DNA from: Moellerella sp963519845 | GTDB taxonomy: Bacteria > Pseudomonadota > Gammaproteobacteria > Enterobacterales > Enterobacteriaceae | Direction of reading: 5' to 3' | DNA length: 64,000 bases | Assembly (NCBI GenBank): GCA_963519845.1 | Contig: CAUQNX010000014.1 | Location: 47,107-111,106, forward strand | Shown here: positions 8,388 to 17,607 of the stretch, piece after piece | Numbering within the stretch: position 1 is the stretch's first letter | Layout of the letters: each line of letters starts with the position of its first letter | Notes under the pieces: model-generated | What the model was told of the DNA's origin: nothing | The model's input: only the letters and a program-made list of their open reading frames with translations | Database searches by the model: none | Translations under genes and position numbers: made by a program

Positions 8388-10925
8388 ATGGTACAGGGCA
8401 TGATGTTCAAACTTAGCAAAGTAAGGAAAGCCGTTTTATTGGCGGTGAGCGTCAGCGCATGCACAGCGTATGCGTCAGAATTCAATACTGATGTATTGGA
8501 TACAGAAGATATGCAGAACGTTGATATGAGCCAATTTTCCGTTGCTGGCTATGTACCACCCGGACAGTATGTTTTAACTGTCTTTGTTAACGGACAACGC
8601 TTAGGCGCACCGCATGACATCAGAGTCTTCGAGCAAAATGCTCAGCAACAAGCCGTGGGTCAGCCAATCTGCATTCCCGCTAACTTACTGGATCTTATGG
8701 GTCTAAAAGAGTCGGCAAAACAAGAAGTGACCACTTCCCATGAAGGAGAATGTCTCGATCTTTCTGCGTTGACCGGTGTGCAAACGACCATTGAATTGCC
8801 TACGCTCTCACTCAAAATCACTATCCCACAGTTATGGATGGAATATCGTGATCCTAACTGGACACCGCCTGCATTATGGGAAGAAGGGATCAATGGTGCA
8901 TTTGTTGATTACAGTGCCAATGCTTCTGTTACCGACGAAAACAACGGGAATAAACGAACTTATTTATCAACAAATGGTACAGCAGGTATTAACCTAGGTG
9001 CTTGGCGTTTTCGTGGGGATTATAACGCAACTTATCAAAAACAACAGAGCGATAGTAATCCACAAGAAACACATAACTTTGATTTTAGTCGCCTTTATGC
9101 CTTTACCTCATTGAAGAAATTAGCCTCTATTTTGACAATTGGGGAAAATTATTTCTATTCAGATGTCTTTGAATCATGGCAATACACGGGGATTGCCATC
9201 GAAAGTGACGATCGCATGTTACCGCCAAAATTGGTCGGTTATGCGCCTGAAATTATTGGTGTGGCAAATACGAATGCCACGGTGATAGTGCGTAGCCAAG
9301 ACCGCGTTATTTTAGAAACCACAGTTCCACCGGGACCCTTTCGCATTCAGACGTTAGAAAGTGGCGTACGCGGGGTATTAAATGTCACTGTTCGTGAAGA
9401 GAACGGTGAAGAGAAAAAATTCAGCCTCAATACGGCATCCTTACCGTATTTAACTCGTCCAGGGCGGATTATCTATAAGCTGGTCGCAGGTAAAACTCGT
9501 TACGATGGTCATAATTTAACCGGAAACCCCGTTATTAGTGGTGAGCTTTCCTATGGTTTATCTAATGCATGGTCACTGTATGGCGGTTCGCAACTTAATG
9601 GCGATTACCAAACAGCGGCGATGGGGATTGGTCGAGATCTGTTTGCATTCGGTGCCTTGTCACTGGATATTACCCAGTCTTTTGCGCACTTTAGTGATGA
9701 AACACTGCAAGGACGCTCATATCGCCTCAATTATGCCAAATCCTTTGATGCCTTGCGTACCGATATCACGTTTGCGGGCTATCGATTCGCGGATAGAGAT
9801 TACCGTACTTTAAACCAATTTATGGATCAAGATCGTACTGGGTATGTGGTTCGTGCGCCAAAGGAAAACTATCAAATCTATTTGAATAAGTATTTTGATA
9901 GTTTTAATTTATCGCTCAATTATCAGTACAGTACGTATTGGCAAGACAAACCACAAACTCAGTATGGTCTCTACGCCAGCACTAATATTAGTCTTCCAGC
10001 GCTATCTCAGCAAGATGCCAATATTTCGGTATCTGCCACACGAACAGAGCGGGATAACGGCTATAAAGATGATGCGCTCAACCTCTATTTAACCGTGCCA
10101 CTGTATAGCGGACACAATATTACCTTCTCAGAATTGTATTCACGGTCAGGCGGTAATAACCAATACAACCACAGTGCCGGTTATAGCGGCTATAGCGAAC
10201 AGAATAATTATAGTCTGAATGTGGGTTATAACCGGGGTCAAAATATGGATAGCCAATCGAGTATCAGTGGTTACTATTCACGCAATCTCTCTCAAGCCAA
10301 TTTATCCGCTAACGCAAGTTATGTGCCTCAGCAATATCGTAGTTTTGGTGCCTCTATTAACAGTGGTATCACGGCAACCGCTCAAGGTGTTGCGCTGCAT
10401 AGCTCGGCAAATGGCGATACCCGTTTAATGATTGAAACACCGGGCGTTGGTGATGTTCCACTGGATAGCGGTGTGATTAAAACGAATCGATTTGGGCTGG
10501 CGGTTATTCCTAACGTGAATAGTTACCGCAAATCGACGGCATCAATCAATACCAGTCAGCTCCCGGAGAATTTAGAGACGTTGGAGCCAACGACGGATAT
10601 TACGTTAACAAAAGGCGCTATTGGTTATCGCAGCCTATCGGTGATAAAAGGGGAAAAATTATTCGCCATTTTATCATTGAGTAATGGCAAAAAACCCCCT
10701 TTTGGCGCCAGTGTGCGTAATGCCGATAACCGTGAATTAGGCATTGTGGGCGAAGACGGTGTGACCTGGTTAGTCGGTCTTTCTCCACAGGAAACTTTAT
10801 TTGTTTATTGGAGAGGCGAAAAGCAATGTGAATTGCAACTCCCTGAAAAAATAGCGTCATTATCTAACATGTTATTGCTGCCTTGCACTTCTGCGACAGT
10901 CGCAAACTCAAAGCCAGCAAAATAA
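8388..10925 (+). CDS. Fimbrial outer-membrane usher (PapC/FimD family)
   Basis: The outer-membrane pore that receives chaperone-pilin complexes and assembles the fimbria. It has 845 residues as drawn. A signal peptide (ending CTAYA) is followed by an N-terminal domain that binds the chaperone (EFNTDVL, DMSQF, PGQYVLTVFVNGQ), a 24-strand barrel with the plug domain (ETTVPPGPFRIQTL region), and C-terminal domains. GYRSLSVIKGEK-like sequence and cysteines at the end (EKQCELQLPE) are typical. In-frame ATGs at 8400 and 8403, behind CAGGG, are more likely starts than 8388 and give about 840 residues. The gene is full length and shows no frameshift. Confidence 0.93.
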   Translation: MVQGMMFKLSKVRKAVLLAVSVSACTAYASEFNTDVLDTEDMQNVDMSQFSVAGYVPPGQYVLTVFVNGQRLGAPHDIRVFEQNAQQQAVGQPICIPANLLDLMGLKESAKQEVTTSHEGECLDLSALTGVQTTIELPTLSLKITIPQLWMEYRDPNWTPPALWEEGINGAFVDYSANASVTDENNGNKRTYLSTNGTAGINLGAWRFRGDYNATYQKQQSDSNPQETHNFDFSRLYAFTSLKKLASILTIGENYFYSDVFESWQYTGIAIESDDRMLPPKLVGYAPEIIGVANTNATVIVRSQDRVILETTVPPGPFRIQTLESGVRGVLNVTVREENGEEKKFSLNTASLPYLTRPGRIIYKLVAGKTRYDGHNLTGNPVISGELSYGLSNAWSLYGGSQLNGDYQTAAMGIGRDLFAFGALSLDITQSFAHFSDETLQGRSYRLNYAKSFDALRTDITFAGYRFADRDYRTLNQFMDQDRTGYVVRAPKENYQIYLNKYFDSFNLSLNYQYSTYWQDKPQTQYGLYASTNISLPALSQQDANISVSATRTERDNGYKDDALNLYLTVPLYSGHNITFSELYSRSGGNNQYNHSAGYSGYSEQNNYSLNVGYNRGQNMDSQSSISGYYSRNLSQANLSANASYVPQQYRSFGASINSGITATAQGVALHSSANGDTRLMIETPGVGDVPLDSGVIKTNRFGLAVIPNVNSYRKSTASINTSQLPENLETLEPTTDITLTKGAIGYRSLSVIKGEKLFAILSLSNGKKPPFGASVRNADNRELGIVGEDGVTWLVGLSPQETLFVYWRGEKQCELQLPEKIASLSNMLLLPCTSATVANSKPAK

Positions 10926-10953
10926 GTATTTAATTCGTTTTATGAGGTCAATT

Positions 10954-11682
10954 ATGTTGAATTTAGGTCAAGGGTTATATCGTACACTTATCGGGGTTAC
11001 GGCATTAGTTTCAATGAGTGCCTATAGTGCGGTGACGTTAGATAGAACGCGCATTATTTTCCCCGGAACGGAAAAGTCGATTAACGTTACCATTTCGAAT
11101 GATAATCCAGAGGAAGCCTACTTAGCGCAAAGTTGGATTGAAGACTTGCAGGGTAATAAGTTAACTAAAGGCGCGATCCTCGCGACACCGCCATTACAAC
11201 GGGTTGAGCCGAGTAGCAACAGTTTAGTCCGTTTAAGTACCACCCCTGAATTGAGCAAACTGCCACAAGACAGAGAATCGGTGTTTTACTTCAATTTGCG
11301 TGAAGTGCCGCCTAAATCTACAGACGGTAATACCTTACAAATCGCCTTACAATCGCGCGTTAAGCTGTTTTATCGCCCAGCCAGTATTTTGTCTGAATCA
11401 GAAACCAAGTGGGCGCATAAAATCACCTTAACAAAGATAGCGAAAGGTTACCGCATCAATAATACAACGCCCTTTAATTTAACGGTGATTGGGCTGGGCA
11501 ACAGTAAAACGGCCTCTGAGCAAAGTCCTTTTAATGTGGTGATGGTGCCGCCAAAGTCGACGCATGATGTTGAATCTCCTGCATTATCCACGCCTTATCT
11601 GACCTATATCAATGATTATGGCGGTAAGCCAACGCTGACATTCCGTTGTCAAGGTGACACTTGCACGGTAACCGGTGAGTAG
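10954..11682 (+). CDS. Periplasmic fimbrial chaperone (PapD/FimC family)
   Basis: The boomerang-shaped chaperone that folds pilins by donor-strand complementation and carries them to the usher. It has a signal peptide (ending SAYSA) and two immunoglobulin-like domains. Family landmarks are the N-terminal LDRTRIIFPG, the conserved block YFNLREVPPK and the G1 strand ALQSRVKLFYRP, which contains the lysine that binds pilin C-termini. The C-terminal cysteines (RCQGDTC) suggest a disulfide. The ATG at 10954 with GAGG six bases upstream is preferred to an in-frame ATG at 10942, giving 242 residues. Confidence 0.93.
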   Translation: MLNLGQGLYRTLIGVTALVSMSAYSAVTLDRTRIIFPGTEKSINVTISNDNPEEAYLAQSWIEDLQGNKLTKGAILATPPLQRVEPSSNSLVRLSTTPELSKLPQDRESVFYFNLREVPPKSTDGNTLQIALQSRVKLFYRPASILSESETKWAHKITLTKIAKGYRINNTTPFNLTVIGLGNSKTASEQSPFNVVMVPPKSTHDVESPALSTPYLTYINDYGGKPTLTFRCQGDTCTVTGE

Positions 11683-11714
11683 TTATTGCTAAATGTATTG
11701 GTAACGGAGAAAGG

Positions 11715-12146
11715 ATGATGAGTAAACAAACAGTCTTTATAGAAGCAAAATGGTTCAAAGCGACATTACTCATTGTTGGCGGTGTGTTTAGTCAACTCGT
11801 TATGGCTGAAAGCCCCGTTGCGAATACGCCGGTCAATCAATCGGACTATGAACCGCTACATCAAGGCCTAATAGAGGTAAGTGCCACGCTATTTAATGCG
11901 CCTTGTAATTTGACTTTCGATAAAACGTTGAGTTTAACCGGATGTGGTGCAGGAAATGATTATCGAGAAATGAACTTGCTTGATGCGACGGCAAATACGC
12001 CTGCGAGTGTAAGATTTTACGATGTACAACAAGGATTGTTTTCTGTGCGTTACCCACTTTCATTGCTGAATGGCAGCAATCCAATTCCTTTACCCACGTC
12101 GATGAAAAATCAGCACACATTACGTTTAGAGGTGAGCTATGAATAG
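11715..12146 (+). CDS. Minor fimbrial subunit (short pilin)
   Basis: A 143-residue exported protein with a signal peptide (about 1-31, ending LVMA) and a pilin-like core. It contains the two cysteines (NAPC and TGCG) and ends in LRLEVSYE, a donor-strand-like C-terminus. It is shorter than normal pilins, with a reduced middle. Adapter or tip subunits of pap-type fimbriae are often similar in size. GGAGAAAGG lies directly before the tandem ATGs at 11715 and 11718. Its last eight bases overlap the next gene. Confidence 0.75.
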   Translation: MMSKQTVFIEAKWFKATLLIVGGVFSQLVMAESPVANTPVNQSDYEPLHQGLIEVSATLFNAPCNLTFDKTLSLTGCGAGNDYREMNLLDATANTPASVRFYDVQQGLFSVRYPLSLLNGSNPIPLPTSMKNQHTLRLEVSYE

Positions 12147-12672
12147 GGTTGCGATGCGTTTTGGGCTTTTTCCTGTGGCGCTTTTAAGTTGGCAATTTCA
12201 GGCATTGGCCACAAATAGTTTAGATGTTGAGTTTAGTGGTGAGTTACTGAGTACCGCGTGCCAAGTTGCCGCAGAATCAGTCAATAAAAAGATCACTTTA
12301 TATAACTTACGTTGGCAATCTATTAATGAAAATGACAGAAGCGCGGTGACGCCTTTTACCATTGCGATTGATAAGTGCAATGACACGGATTTACAAAAAA
12401 GCATCAAGTTAACCTGGCAAAGCGATGCGTTAGTCAACATTGCGGGTGATAGCTTTTTAAAAACCCAAGGCGACAGTGGGGTCGTACTGGGACTGATCGA
12501 TCATGATGAAAAGCCCATTGTGTGGAATAAGCCGATGACGATTGGCGATGTCAGTGTTGTCGAGGGATTACAACAGTTTAATTACGGTGTTTTTGTTCGC
12601 AAGCCCGCAACGGGTGAGGCCAAAATTGGTGGTTTTTCAGGCATAGTGACCTTCAATGTGGAGTATGAATAG
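12139..12672 (+). CDS. Minor fimbrial subunit
   Basis: A 177-residue pilin-fold protein with a signal peptide (about 1-24, ending ALA). It has paired cysteines (STACQ and DKCND) and ends in IVTFNVEYE, the alternating C-terminal strand recognised by the chaperone. The start overlaps the previous gene by eight bases and its stop shares one base with the next start. The three minor subunit genes are therefore translationally coupled, probably keeping them at low, fixed ratios. Likely a PapE/PapF/MrpE-F type tip component; the exact role cannot be assigned. Confidence 0.8.
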   Translation: MNRVAMRFGLFPVALLSWQFQALATNSLDVEFSGELLSTACQVAAESVNKKITLYNLRWQSINENDRSAVTPFTIAIDKCNDTDLQKSIKLTWQSDALVNIAGDSFLKTQGDSGVVLGLIDHDEKPIVWNKPMTIGDVSVVEGLQQFNYGVFVRKPATGEAKIGGFSGIVTFNVEYE

Positions 12673-13205
12673 TGAATATATTCAATAAGATGAAAACATC
12701 ACTTGGGTTGCTTCTGCTGTTTGTCGCCTTAGAGAGCCATGCTGACGTTTTGGTTGATGTTACCGCAACAATGGTTGACCCAGTGTGTAATCTCCGCAGT
12801 GAAAATAGCAGCTCACCGTTGAAAATTAGTTTCGGTACACTCAACCCAGATGCGCTAAGTAAATCCACGGCTATAAAAGATTTTTCGCTCTATATCTCAG
12901 GCTGTAATTTCAGTAAGAGCTTAGCAATAGTGTTGAACCCAAAAGGAGGAAATACTTTGCTGTATAACGGAAAAAATATATTAGCGACGAGTACGGGTGG
13001 CCTTGGTATTGATTTTAAAGAAGTGACTGGCGGCACTGTTCGTGCATTAGAAGTCAGTAAAAAACAACTTATTTATCCGGAGCGGATTGATGCGACGCTT
13101 TATCGTATGGATTTGCAAGCACAGCTGGTGAGTGCGGTGCCTATCAACCAACTGGAACTGGGAAAGTTTACTTCAACAGTAACCCTTTCAGTAATTTATA
13201 ACTAG
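12672..13205 (+). CDS. Minor fimbrial subunit, probable tip adapter
   Basis: A 177-residue pilin with signal peptide (about 1-24, ending SHA), cysteines in DPVCN and SGCNF, and a C-terminal TVTLSVIYN strand. The start is GTG overlapping the TAG stop of the previous gene by one base. It is the last pilin before the adhesin, the usual place of the adapter that joins the adhesin to the rod (PapF/PapK, MrpG). This role is inferred from order. Confidence 0.8.
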   Translation: MNIFNKMKTSLGLLLLFVALESHADVLVDVTATMVDPVCNLRSENSSSPLKISFGTLNPDALSKSTAIKDFSLYISGCNFSKSLAIVLNPKGGNTLLYNGKNILATSTGGLGIDFKEVTGGTVRALEVSKKQLIYPERIDATLYRMDLQAQLVSAVPINQLELGKFTSTVTLSVIYN

Positions 13206-13216
13206 TAGGACACTTT

Positions 13217-14380
13217 ATGATGTTAAATTTAAAAGATACTGATCCTACACAGTGGTTGAAGCCTCTTCAAAAAATGATGAAAACGGTGAAGATTGCTAAA
13301 CAGATAACTTGGTGTGGTTTAACTCCATTAAGTTATTGTTTATTAGGAAGCTTATTGCTGCCATCAGTTGCATTAGCCAACTATGCACCAATGATCCAAA
13401 ATCCCAATGATGGATATTTGATTACACTTGCAAGCGACAGTTCAATTGCGACTAACCCAGTGGTTGGCTCTGATGGAAAAAACTATTATCGTGTCGGTAG
13501 CCCTATAGTGATTGAACGCGGTGGTTCCTCTATTAGCGTGACAGGAACGGCAACATGCATTGGCAGAACATGGGGGTCATCGGATACAAATATTAAGAAC
13601 GATAGCGCTTATCATAGGTTATTTATATATGCCCCTTCTGCGGGTACTAGAGTAGATGGCAAGTACGCCTATCGTGTCAATAGTAACGTGATTATGACGG
13701 TTGATAGCAAAATGTCTGATTGGGTTAATATTAATGGGAAAGTTTGTTCGCTTGCTTCGAGCTCATTAACAGCGGAGGCAACTAGTTTTACAGTGCAATT
13801 CCCAATTACAGTCACATTTTATATCAATGAGAGAATTATTGATGGTCAGGTAGTTATTGCTTCCATGCCGCTTGGGGGATATGTTCGTGCATTTATGGAT
13901 CCGAAAACGGCCCCAACGTACAACACTTGGCCATTAGGCGAAACAACAGTGCCAATGCGATTGCTCTCTTCAACACTGAATGTCGGATCGTCTTGTAATA
14001 CCACAACCACCACAGGACAAGCAGGGACGGTTAATCTACGCCATGGTCAGCTAAATACGTTAAATTACGATAGCTTAGTGACAGAAAAAATTACTTATAA
14101 TTGTAAGTTCTCTATTCCAACAACCGTCAGATTACGCCTTGATTATGCAACTGACGACGATCCGCAAAAACGCTTGCCAATGACCAGCAGCCAAGATAGT
14201 AATAATAAAATATACAGCGAATTGACCATGACGGATGAATCGACAGGTCAAACGGGTACAGATTTTAAAATTGAGATTAAAGATCTGAGAACGATTAAGA
14301 TAAGTAGCCATATTCAAGGAAGCAATGCCATTGCGGGGGACTATAGAGGTTCTGCTTGGCTGATAGCTACATTTGATTAG
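13217..14380 (+). CDS. Two-domain fimbrial tip adhesin
   Basis: The last and largest subunit gene (387 codons), expected to encode the receptor-binding protein at the fimbrial tip (MrpH/PapG position). A signal sequence ends at about residue 54 (PSVALA), after an unusually long 40-residue N-terminal lead. A later start at the tandem methionines near residues 20-21 (13274) would give a normal signal peptide, but no good ribosome binding site is seen there. The middle (about 55-245) is a unique, cysteine-containing putative lectin domain. The C-terminal third (from about SSCNTTTTT) is a pilin domain with CxxxN-like disulfide partners and a terminal GSAWLIATFD strand. The receptor is unknown. 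Confidence 0.8.
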   Translation: MMLNLKDTDPTQWLKPLQKMMKTVKIAKQITWCGLTPLSYCLLGSLLLPSVALANYAPMIQNPNDGYLITLASDSSIATNPVVGSDGKNYYRVGSPIVIERGGSSISVTGTATCIGRTWGSSDTNIKNDSAYHRLFIYAPSAGTRVDGKYAYRVNSNVIMTVDSKMSDWVNINGKVCSLASSSLTAEATSFTVQFPITVTFYINERIIDGQVVIASMPLGGYVRAFMDPKTAPTYNTWPLGETTVPMRLLSSTLNVGSSCNTTTTTGQAGTVNLRHGQLNTLNYDSLVTEKITYNCKFSIPTTVRLRLDYATDDDPQKRLPMTSSQDSNNKIYSELTMTDESTGQTGTDFKIEIKDLRTIKISSHIQGSNAIAGDYRGSAWLIATFD

Positions 14381-14836
14381 CTAAGGGATTCTGAGGCCTG
14401 TAGTGGTATAGCTTACTTTCAATGAGTTATACCACTATCAGTGATATGTTGAGTGAGATATTTCAGCTCGTCGACAGGATTCACAGCCGCACATTTCGTC
14501 GTAGTGGCATAAAAATTCAATTACAGCACTTCCTCACCTTTCGCATTTTTCTAAAGCACCAAGAACACTTTCAGCATCGCTTTCATATTATTCTAAAAAT
14601 TTGTCAGTATGGTATTTGACGGTAATAGCCTTGATGATCTCTCATTAGGTTTGGCTGTCTGTATCTGCTGGGCGCCGTAATGAGAATCCCTAAACTATAT
14701 TGAATAGGATGCAGACACTTAATTTAGTGTTGAGAGGTGCTTTAATTAGTTGGAATTAAATGAGTGGCAATACAGAGTGATTTATTAAAAATAAGGAAAT
14801 TTAACTGATTTGAGGAGGTGATTATTGAAGTTAAAG
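14381..14836. other. Intergenic region between the fimbrial operon and tRNA-Phe
   Basis: It contains a perfect 10-base inverted repeat at 14401-14410 and 14428-14437 (loop 17 bases), 20 bases after the adhesin stop, which may end the fimbrial transcript although no T-run follows. On the minus strand, 14419-14586 reads as a 56-codon frame broken by two stops, with protein-like sequence such as KCAAVNPVDELKYL. This may be a relic of a mobile or other gene, but no family is recognised. A plus-strand frame at 14422-14619 is not convincing. Confidence 0.35.
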
Positions 14837-14912
14837 TGGTGCCCGGACTCGGAATCGAACCAAGGACACGGGGATTTTCAATCCCCTGCTCTACCGACTG
14901 AGCTATCCGGGC
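14837..14912 (-). tRNA. pheV: tRNA-Phe (GAA)
   Basis: A complete 76-base tRNA on the minus strand. The acceptor stem pairs GCCCGGA with TCCGGGC, the D-arm holds AGCTCAGTCGGTAGAGC, the anticodon loop TTGAAAA gives anticodon GAA, and the T-arm holds GGTTCGATTCC. The CCA end is encoded. It matches the enterobacterial phenylalanine tRNA. In E. coli the pheV copy lies close to mltC, as here. The 3' end faces the fimbrial region, the geometry expected if an island had integrated at this tRNA. Confidence 0.97.
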
Positions 14913-15037
14913 AACGGGACGTATTAAACATGATTTCGAGCTATGCGTCAACCGAATTTATTTAAATATTTTACTCTATGCGCGTTTTTTCAACGGGTTA
15001 GCTAATATTTAATCAAGTTATTAAGGCGCTAGATTAA

Positions 15038-15072
15038 ATAAACACCAATCTAATTAGCCGATTGGTGTTTAT
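15038..15072 (-). terminator. Terminator of mltC transcription
   Basis: A 13-base-pair perfect hairpin (15038-15050 with 15060-15072, nine-base loop). On the minus strand it is followed by TTTAATC. It sits downstream of mltC and upstream of tRNA-Phe and probably ends the mutY-yggX-mltC transcript. Confidence 0.7.
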
Positions 15073-15127
15073 CATTTGTAGGTAAGTATATTTGCCTGTT
15101 ATTTATACTTGGCCTATATTTTTATTT

Positions 15128-16207
15128 TTAACGCAGATAGCTTTTTTGCGCTTTATTTACTTTGATAAGGTAGTTACGTGACTCGGCGGCGGGGTGCTTA
15201 TTTTTTAAAGTCTCAAAAACATCACCCGGTGCCATGGTATTAATCATCTGTGCAGCACGTTTCTTATCGTTGTGGAACACTCTCAGCACGCTACCCGCTC
15301 CGCCATTATAAGCAGTAATCACCGCATAACGACGCGATGTAGGGTTTGCTAGCTCGCCTAAATAGCTATTTTGTAATATCGCTAGATAAGCGGTTCCCGT
15401 ATCTATATTACTTTCAGGATCAAATAGGTAGCTACGACTTGGCACACCTGATTTACCTTGCGAGCGGAAAACATCTTTTCCGGCGGTATTCGGCATGATC
15501 TGCATTAATCCCATAGCATCTGAGCGGCTGACCGCATAAGGATTAAAGCTGGATTCTATTTGCATAATCGCCAAGATTAGTGATTCATCAATACCATATT
15601 TAGCGGCAGATTTTCGGATAAATGGCATATATTTATGCGCGCGTTTATCTAGATGGTTAGGAACTAAGTTGAGGGTAATAGACCACACAACATTCATTCC
15701 AGACTGGCGCCGCTGCATCTTATTACTAATCAGATAATCGGCAAATTTAGTGGCTCGCCACTCCCAACGTATGGGTTCGCCCGCATTGTCGACAACCTGA
15801 CCAAAAAGAAAGGGTTCTTTACTATAAGGAATATTATTCGCGTCAGAATAGAGATCAATAGAGCCAGGATCATCGCCCATTAACAGGGTAGTAACGACGG
15901 CTTTTTTCAGATACGCGGCAGGTTCAATAGCAGAAATTGTCTCTATTGTGATAGTACCTGCATCAAAATTAATATGACTACGGGTTTTATATTGATCCGT
16001 ATATTTAACGTAATCTTTAGGGCCTGCAATTAAGATCTCTTTAGGTCCCCAGATATTCTCAATATTATGGGCAAATTGTCCCATTAAAATATCAAACCCA
16101 TTGGTATCTTTGACATAATCAGGATTGAATTGAGTTTGTTTAATATTATTGCTGGAACAAGACATCAGCAGTGGGATAAATAGAGTGAGCGCGATTATTT
16201 TTTTCAT
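15128..16207 (-). CDS. mltC: Membrane-bound lytic murein transglycosylase C
   Basis: An outer-membrane lipoprotein that cleaves the glycan strands of peptidoglycan, forming 1,6-anhydromuramic ends. The signal peptide ends with a lipobox (LLMSC) at about residue 16. An N-terminal MltC-specific domain is followed by a C-terminal SLT domain with the catalytic glutamate in QIESSFNPYAVS and the motifs GLMQIMP and AYNGGAG. With the ATG at 16207 the protein has 359 residues, the same as E. coli MltC. An upstream in-frame GTG at 16216 is unlikely. It is the last gene of a mutY-yggX-mltC cluster, as in E. coli. Confidence 0.95.
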   Translation of the reverse strand: MKKIIALTLFIPLLMSCSSNNIKQTQFNPDYVKDTNGFDILMGQFAHNIENIWGPKEILIAGPKDYVKYTDQYKTRSHINFDAGTITIETISAIEPAAYLKKAVVTTLLMGDDPGSIDLYSDANNIPYSKEPFLFGQVVDNAGEPIRWEWRATKFADYLISNKMQRRQSGMNVVWSITLNLVPNHLDKRAHKYMPFIRKSAAKYGIDESLILAIMQIESSFNPYAVSRSDAMGLMQIMPNTAGKDVFRSQGKSGVPSRSYLFDPESNIDTGTAYLAILQNSYLGELANPTSRRYAVITAYNGGAGSVLRVFHNDKKRAAQMINTMAPGDVFETLKNKHPAAESRNYLIKVNKAQKSYLR

Positions 16208-16267
16208 ATGATCCACAGCATTTAGCGGGGGATCTGTCAGGTTATCATCGCCTGACAGACATGCAGA

Positions 16268-16540
16268 TTATTTTTCTGGTGGAGTATAGCCATCAATTTG
16301 AATATCGTGGCCTTCAAATAGGAATTTTTCCATCTCTTCCCCAAGCAATTTACGATCATCCACATTCATGGTGTTTAATTTCTTTTCGTTGATAAGCATA
16401 GTTTGCTTACCCATCCATTGGCTCCAGGCTTCTTTGGATATTTCGTTAAAAATCCGTTTGCCTAATTCGCCTGGGTATAACTGAAAGTCTTGCCCTTCAG
16501 CATCACGTTGTAAGAATGTACAAAAAATTGTTCTGCTCAT
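16268..16540 (-). CDS. yggX: Probable Fe(II)-trafficking/oxidative-damage protein YggX
   Basis: A 90-residue cytoplasmic protein of the YggX family, implicated in protecting iron-sulfur proteins from oxidants. The conserved N-terminus (MSRTIFCTFLQRDAEGQDF) with its reactive cysteine at position 7, and the GKRIFNEIS and WMGKQTMLINEKKLN blocks, are all present. It lies 17 bases after mutY, whose product carries an iron-sulfur cluster, and the pair is conserved in enterobacteria. Confidence 0.95.
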   Translation of the reverse strand: MSRTIFCTFLQRDAEGQDFQLYPGELGKRIFNEISKEAWSQWMGKQTMLINEKKLNTMNVDDRKLLGEEMEKFLFEGHDIQIDGYTPPEK

Positions 16541-16557
16541 ATTATCAATGTCCTCAA

Positions 16558-17607
16558 TTAGGCGGGCAGTGCAACCAATTGTTTTAACAAATTATCAACT
16601 GGTGCGGCGAGGCCAACTGTTGCGCCACGCTGTAAGTTATACCAAAGACCCTTCCCATCATCCATCAAAGATGAGAAGTCCTGAATATTAACCTTTATAG
16701 GGATAATATCTAGATGAAAATGGCTGAATGTATGACGAAACGCGATTAATTGCTGTGGTTCATCATATTTTATGCCTGAATCATCTAACCATAATAATAG
16801 ATTTTCACGACTTTCAAACTGCGGAAAAGCAAATAATCCGCCCCAGATACCTGATGGTGGGCGCTGCTCTAACCATACATCATCTTTATCTTGCAGGATC
16901 AAAAACCAAGTTTCTTTCTCAGGAATGCGTTGTTTAGGCTTTTTACCAGGATAATCTTGCCAATTATGGTGAGCATAGGCGATACAGCGACTTTGCAGTG
17001 GACAGAGTTCACATTTGGGTTTGCTGCGAGTACAAATCATTGCACCCAAATCCATCATCGCCTGATTAAAAAATTGCACACCTTCAGCGGGAGTTACTTC
17101 GCTGCTAATTTCCCATAACTTGTTTTCGACCTCTTTCTTGCCCGGCCAGTCACTTACGGCATAACAGCGAGCAAGTACTCGCTTCACATTACCATCGAGG
17201 ATCGGATAGTGCTGATTTTGTGACAATGACAGAATAGCACCAGCGGTAGAGCGGCCGACACCGGGCAGTGCCAGTACATCTTCAAATTGAGTAGGGAATT
17301 TTCCTTGATGTAAATCGACAATCATTTGCGCTGCTTTATGTAGATTGCGTCCTCTCGCGTAATAGCCAAGACCCGTCCATAGATGAAGAACCTCATCTAA
17401 AGGGGCGGCAGCTAATTGCGCGATATCTGGAAAACGGGCGATAAAACGATCAAAGTAGGGAATAACAGTAGCCACCTGAGTTTGTTGCAGCATAACTTCA
17501 GATAGCCAGACATGGTAAGAGGATTTTTCACGCTGCCAAGGGAGCGTTTTGCGACCATATTTATGGTACCAATTAAGCACTTGAGTGGAGAATTGTTCAG
17601 CTTGCAT
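16558..17607 (-). CDS. mutY: Adenine DNA glycosylase MutY
   Basis: A base-excision repair enzyme that removes adenine mispaired with 8-oxoguanine. The 349-residue protein has the catalytic Glu37 (EVMLQQTQV), the helix-hairpin-helix LPGVGRSTAGA and the catalytic Asp138 (ILDGNVKRV). The [4Fe-4S] ligands are C192, C199, C202 and C208. A C-terminal NUDT1-like domain for 8-oxoG recognition follows (about 230-345). These positions coincide with E. coli MutY. It is the first gene of the minus-strand cluster; its promoter lies in the spacer shared with trmB. Confidence 0.97.
   Translation of the reverse strand: MQAEQFSTQVLNWYHKYGRKTLPWQREKSSYHVWLSEVMLQQTQVATVIPYFDRFIARFPDIAQLAAAPLDEVLHLWTGLGYYARGRNLHKAAQMIVDLHQGKFPTQFEDVLALPGVGRSTAGAILSLSQNQHYPILDGNVKRVLARCYAVSDWPGKKEVENKLWEISSEVTPAEGVQFFNQAMMDLGAMICTRSKPKCELCPLQSRCIAYAHHNWQDYPGKKPKQRIPEKETWFLILQDKDDVWLEQRPPSGIWGGLFAFPQFESRENLLLWLDDSGIKYDEPQQLIAFRHTFSHFHLDIIPIKVNIQDFSSLMDDGKGLWYNLQRGATVGLAAPVDNLLKQLVALPA

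Noticed and set aside
14422..14619. 65-codon plus-strand frame after the adhesin
   Set aside because: No ribosome binding site, odd composition, and it lies opposite a broken minus-strand frame; no support as a gene.
14742..14951. Minus-strand open frame spanning the tRNA
   Set aside because: Its middle is simply the tRNA-Phe gene translated, a common artefact.
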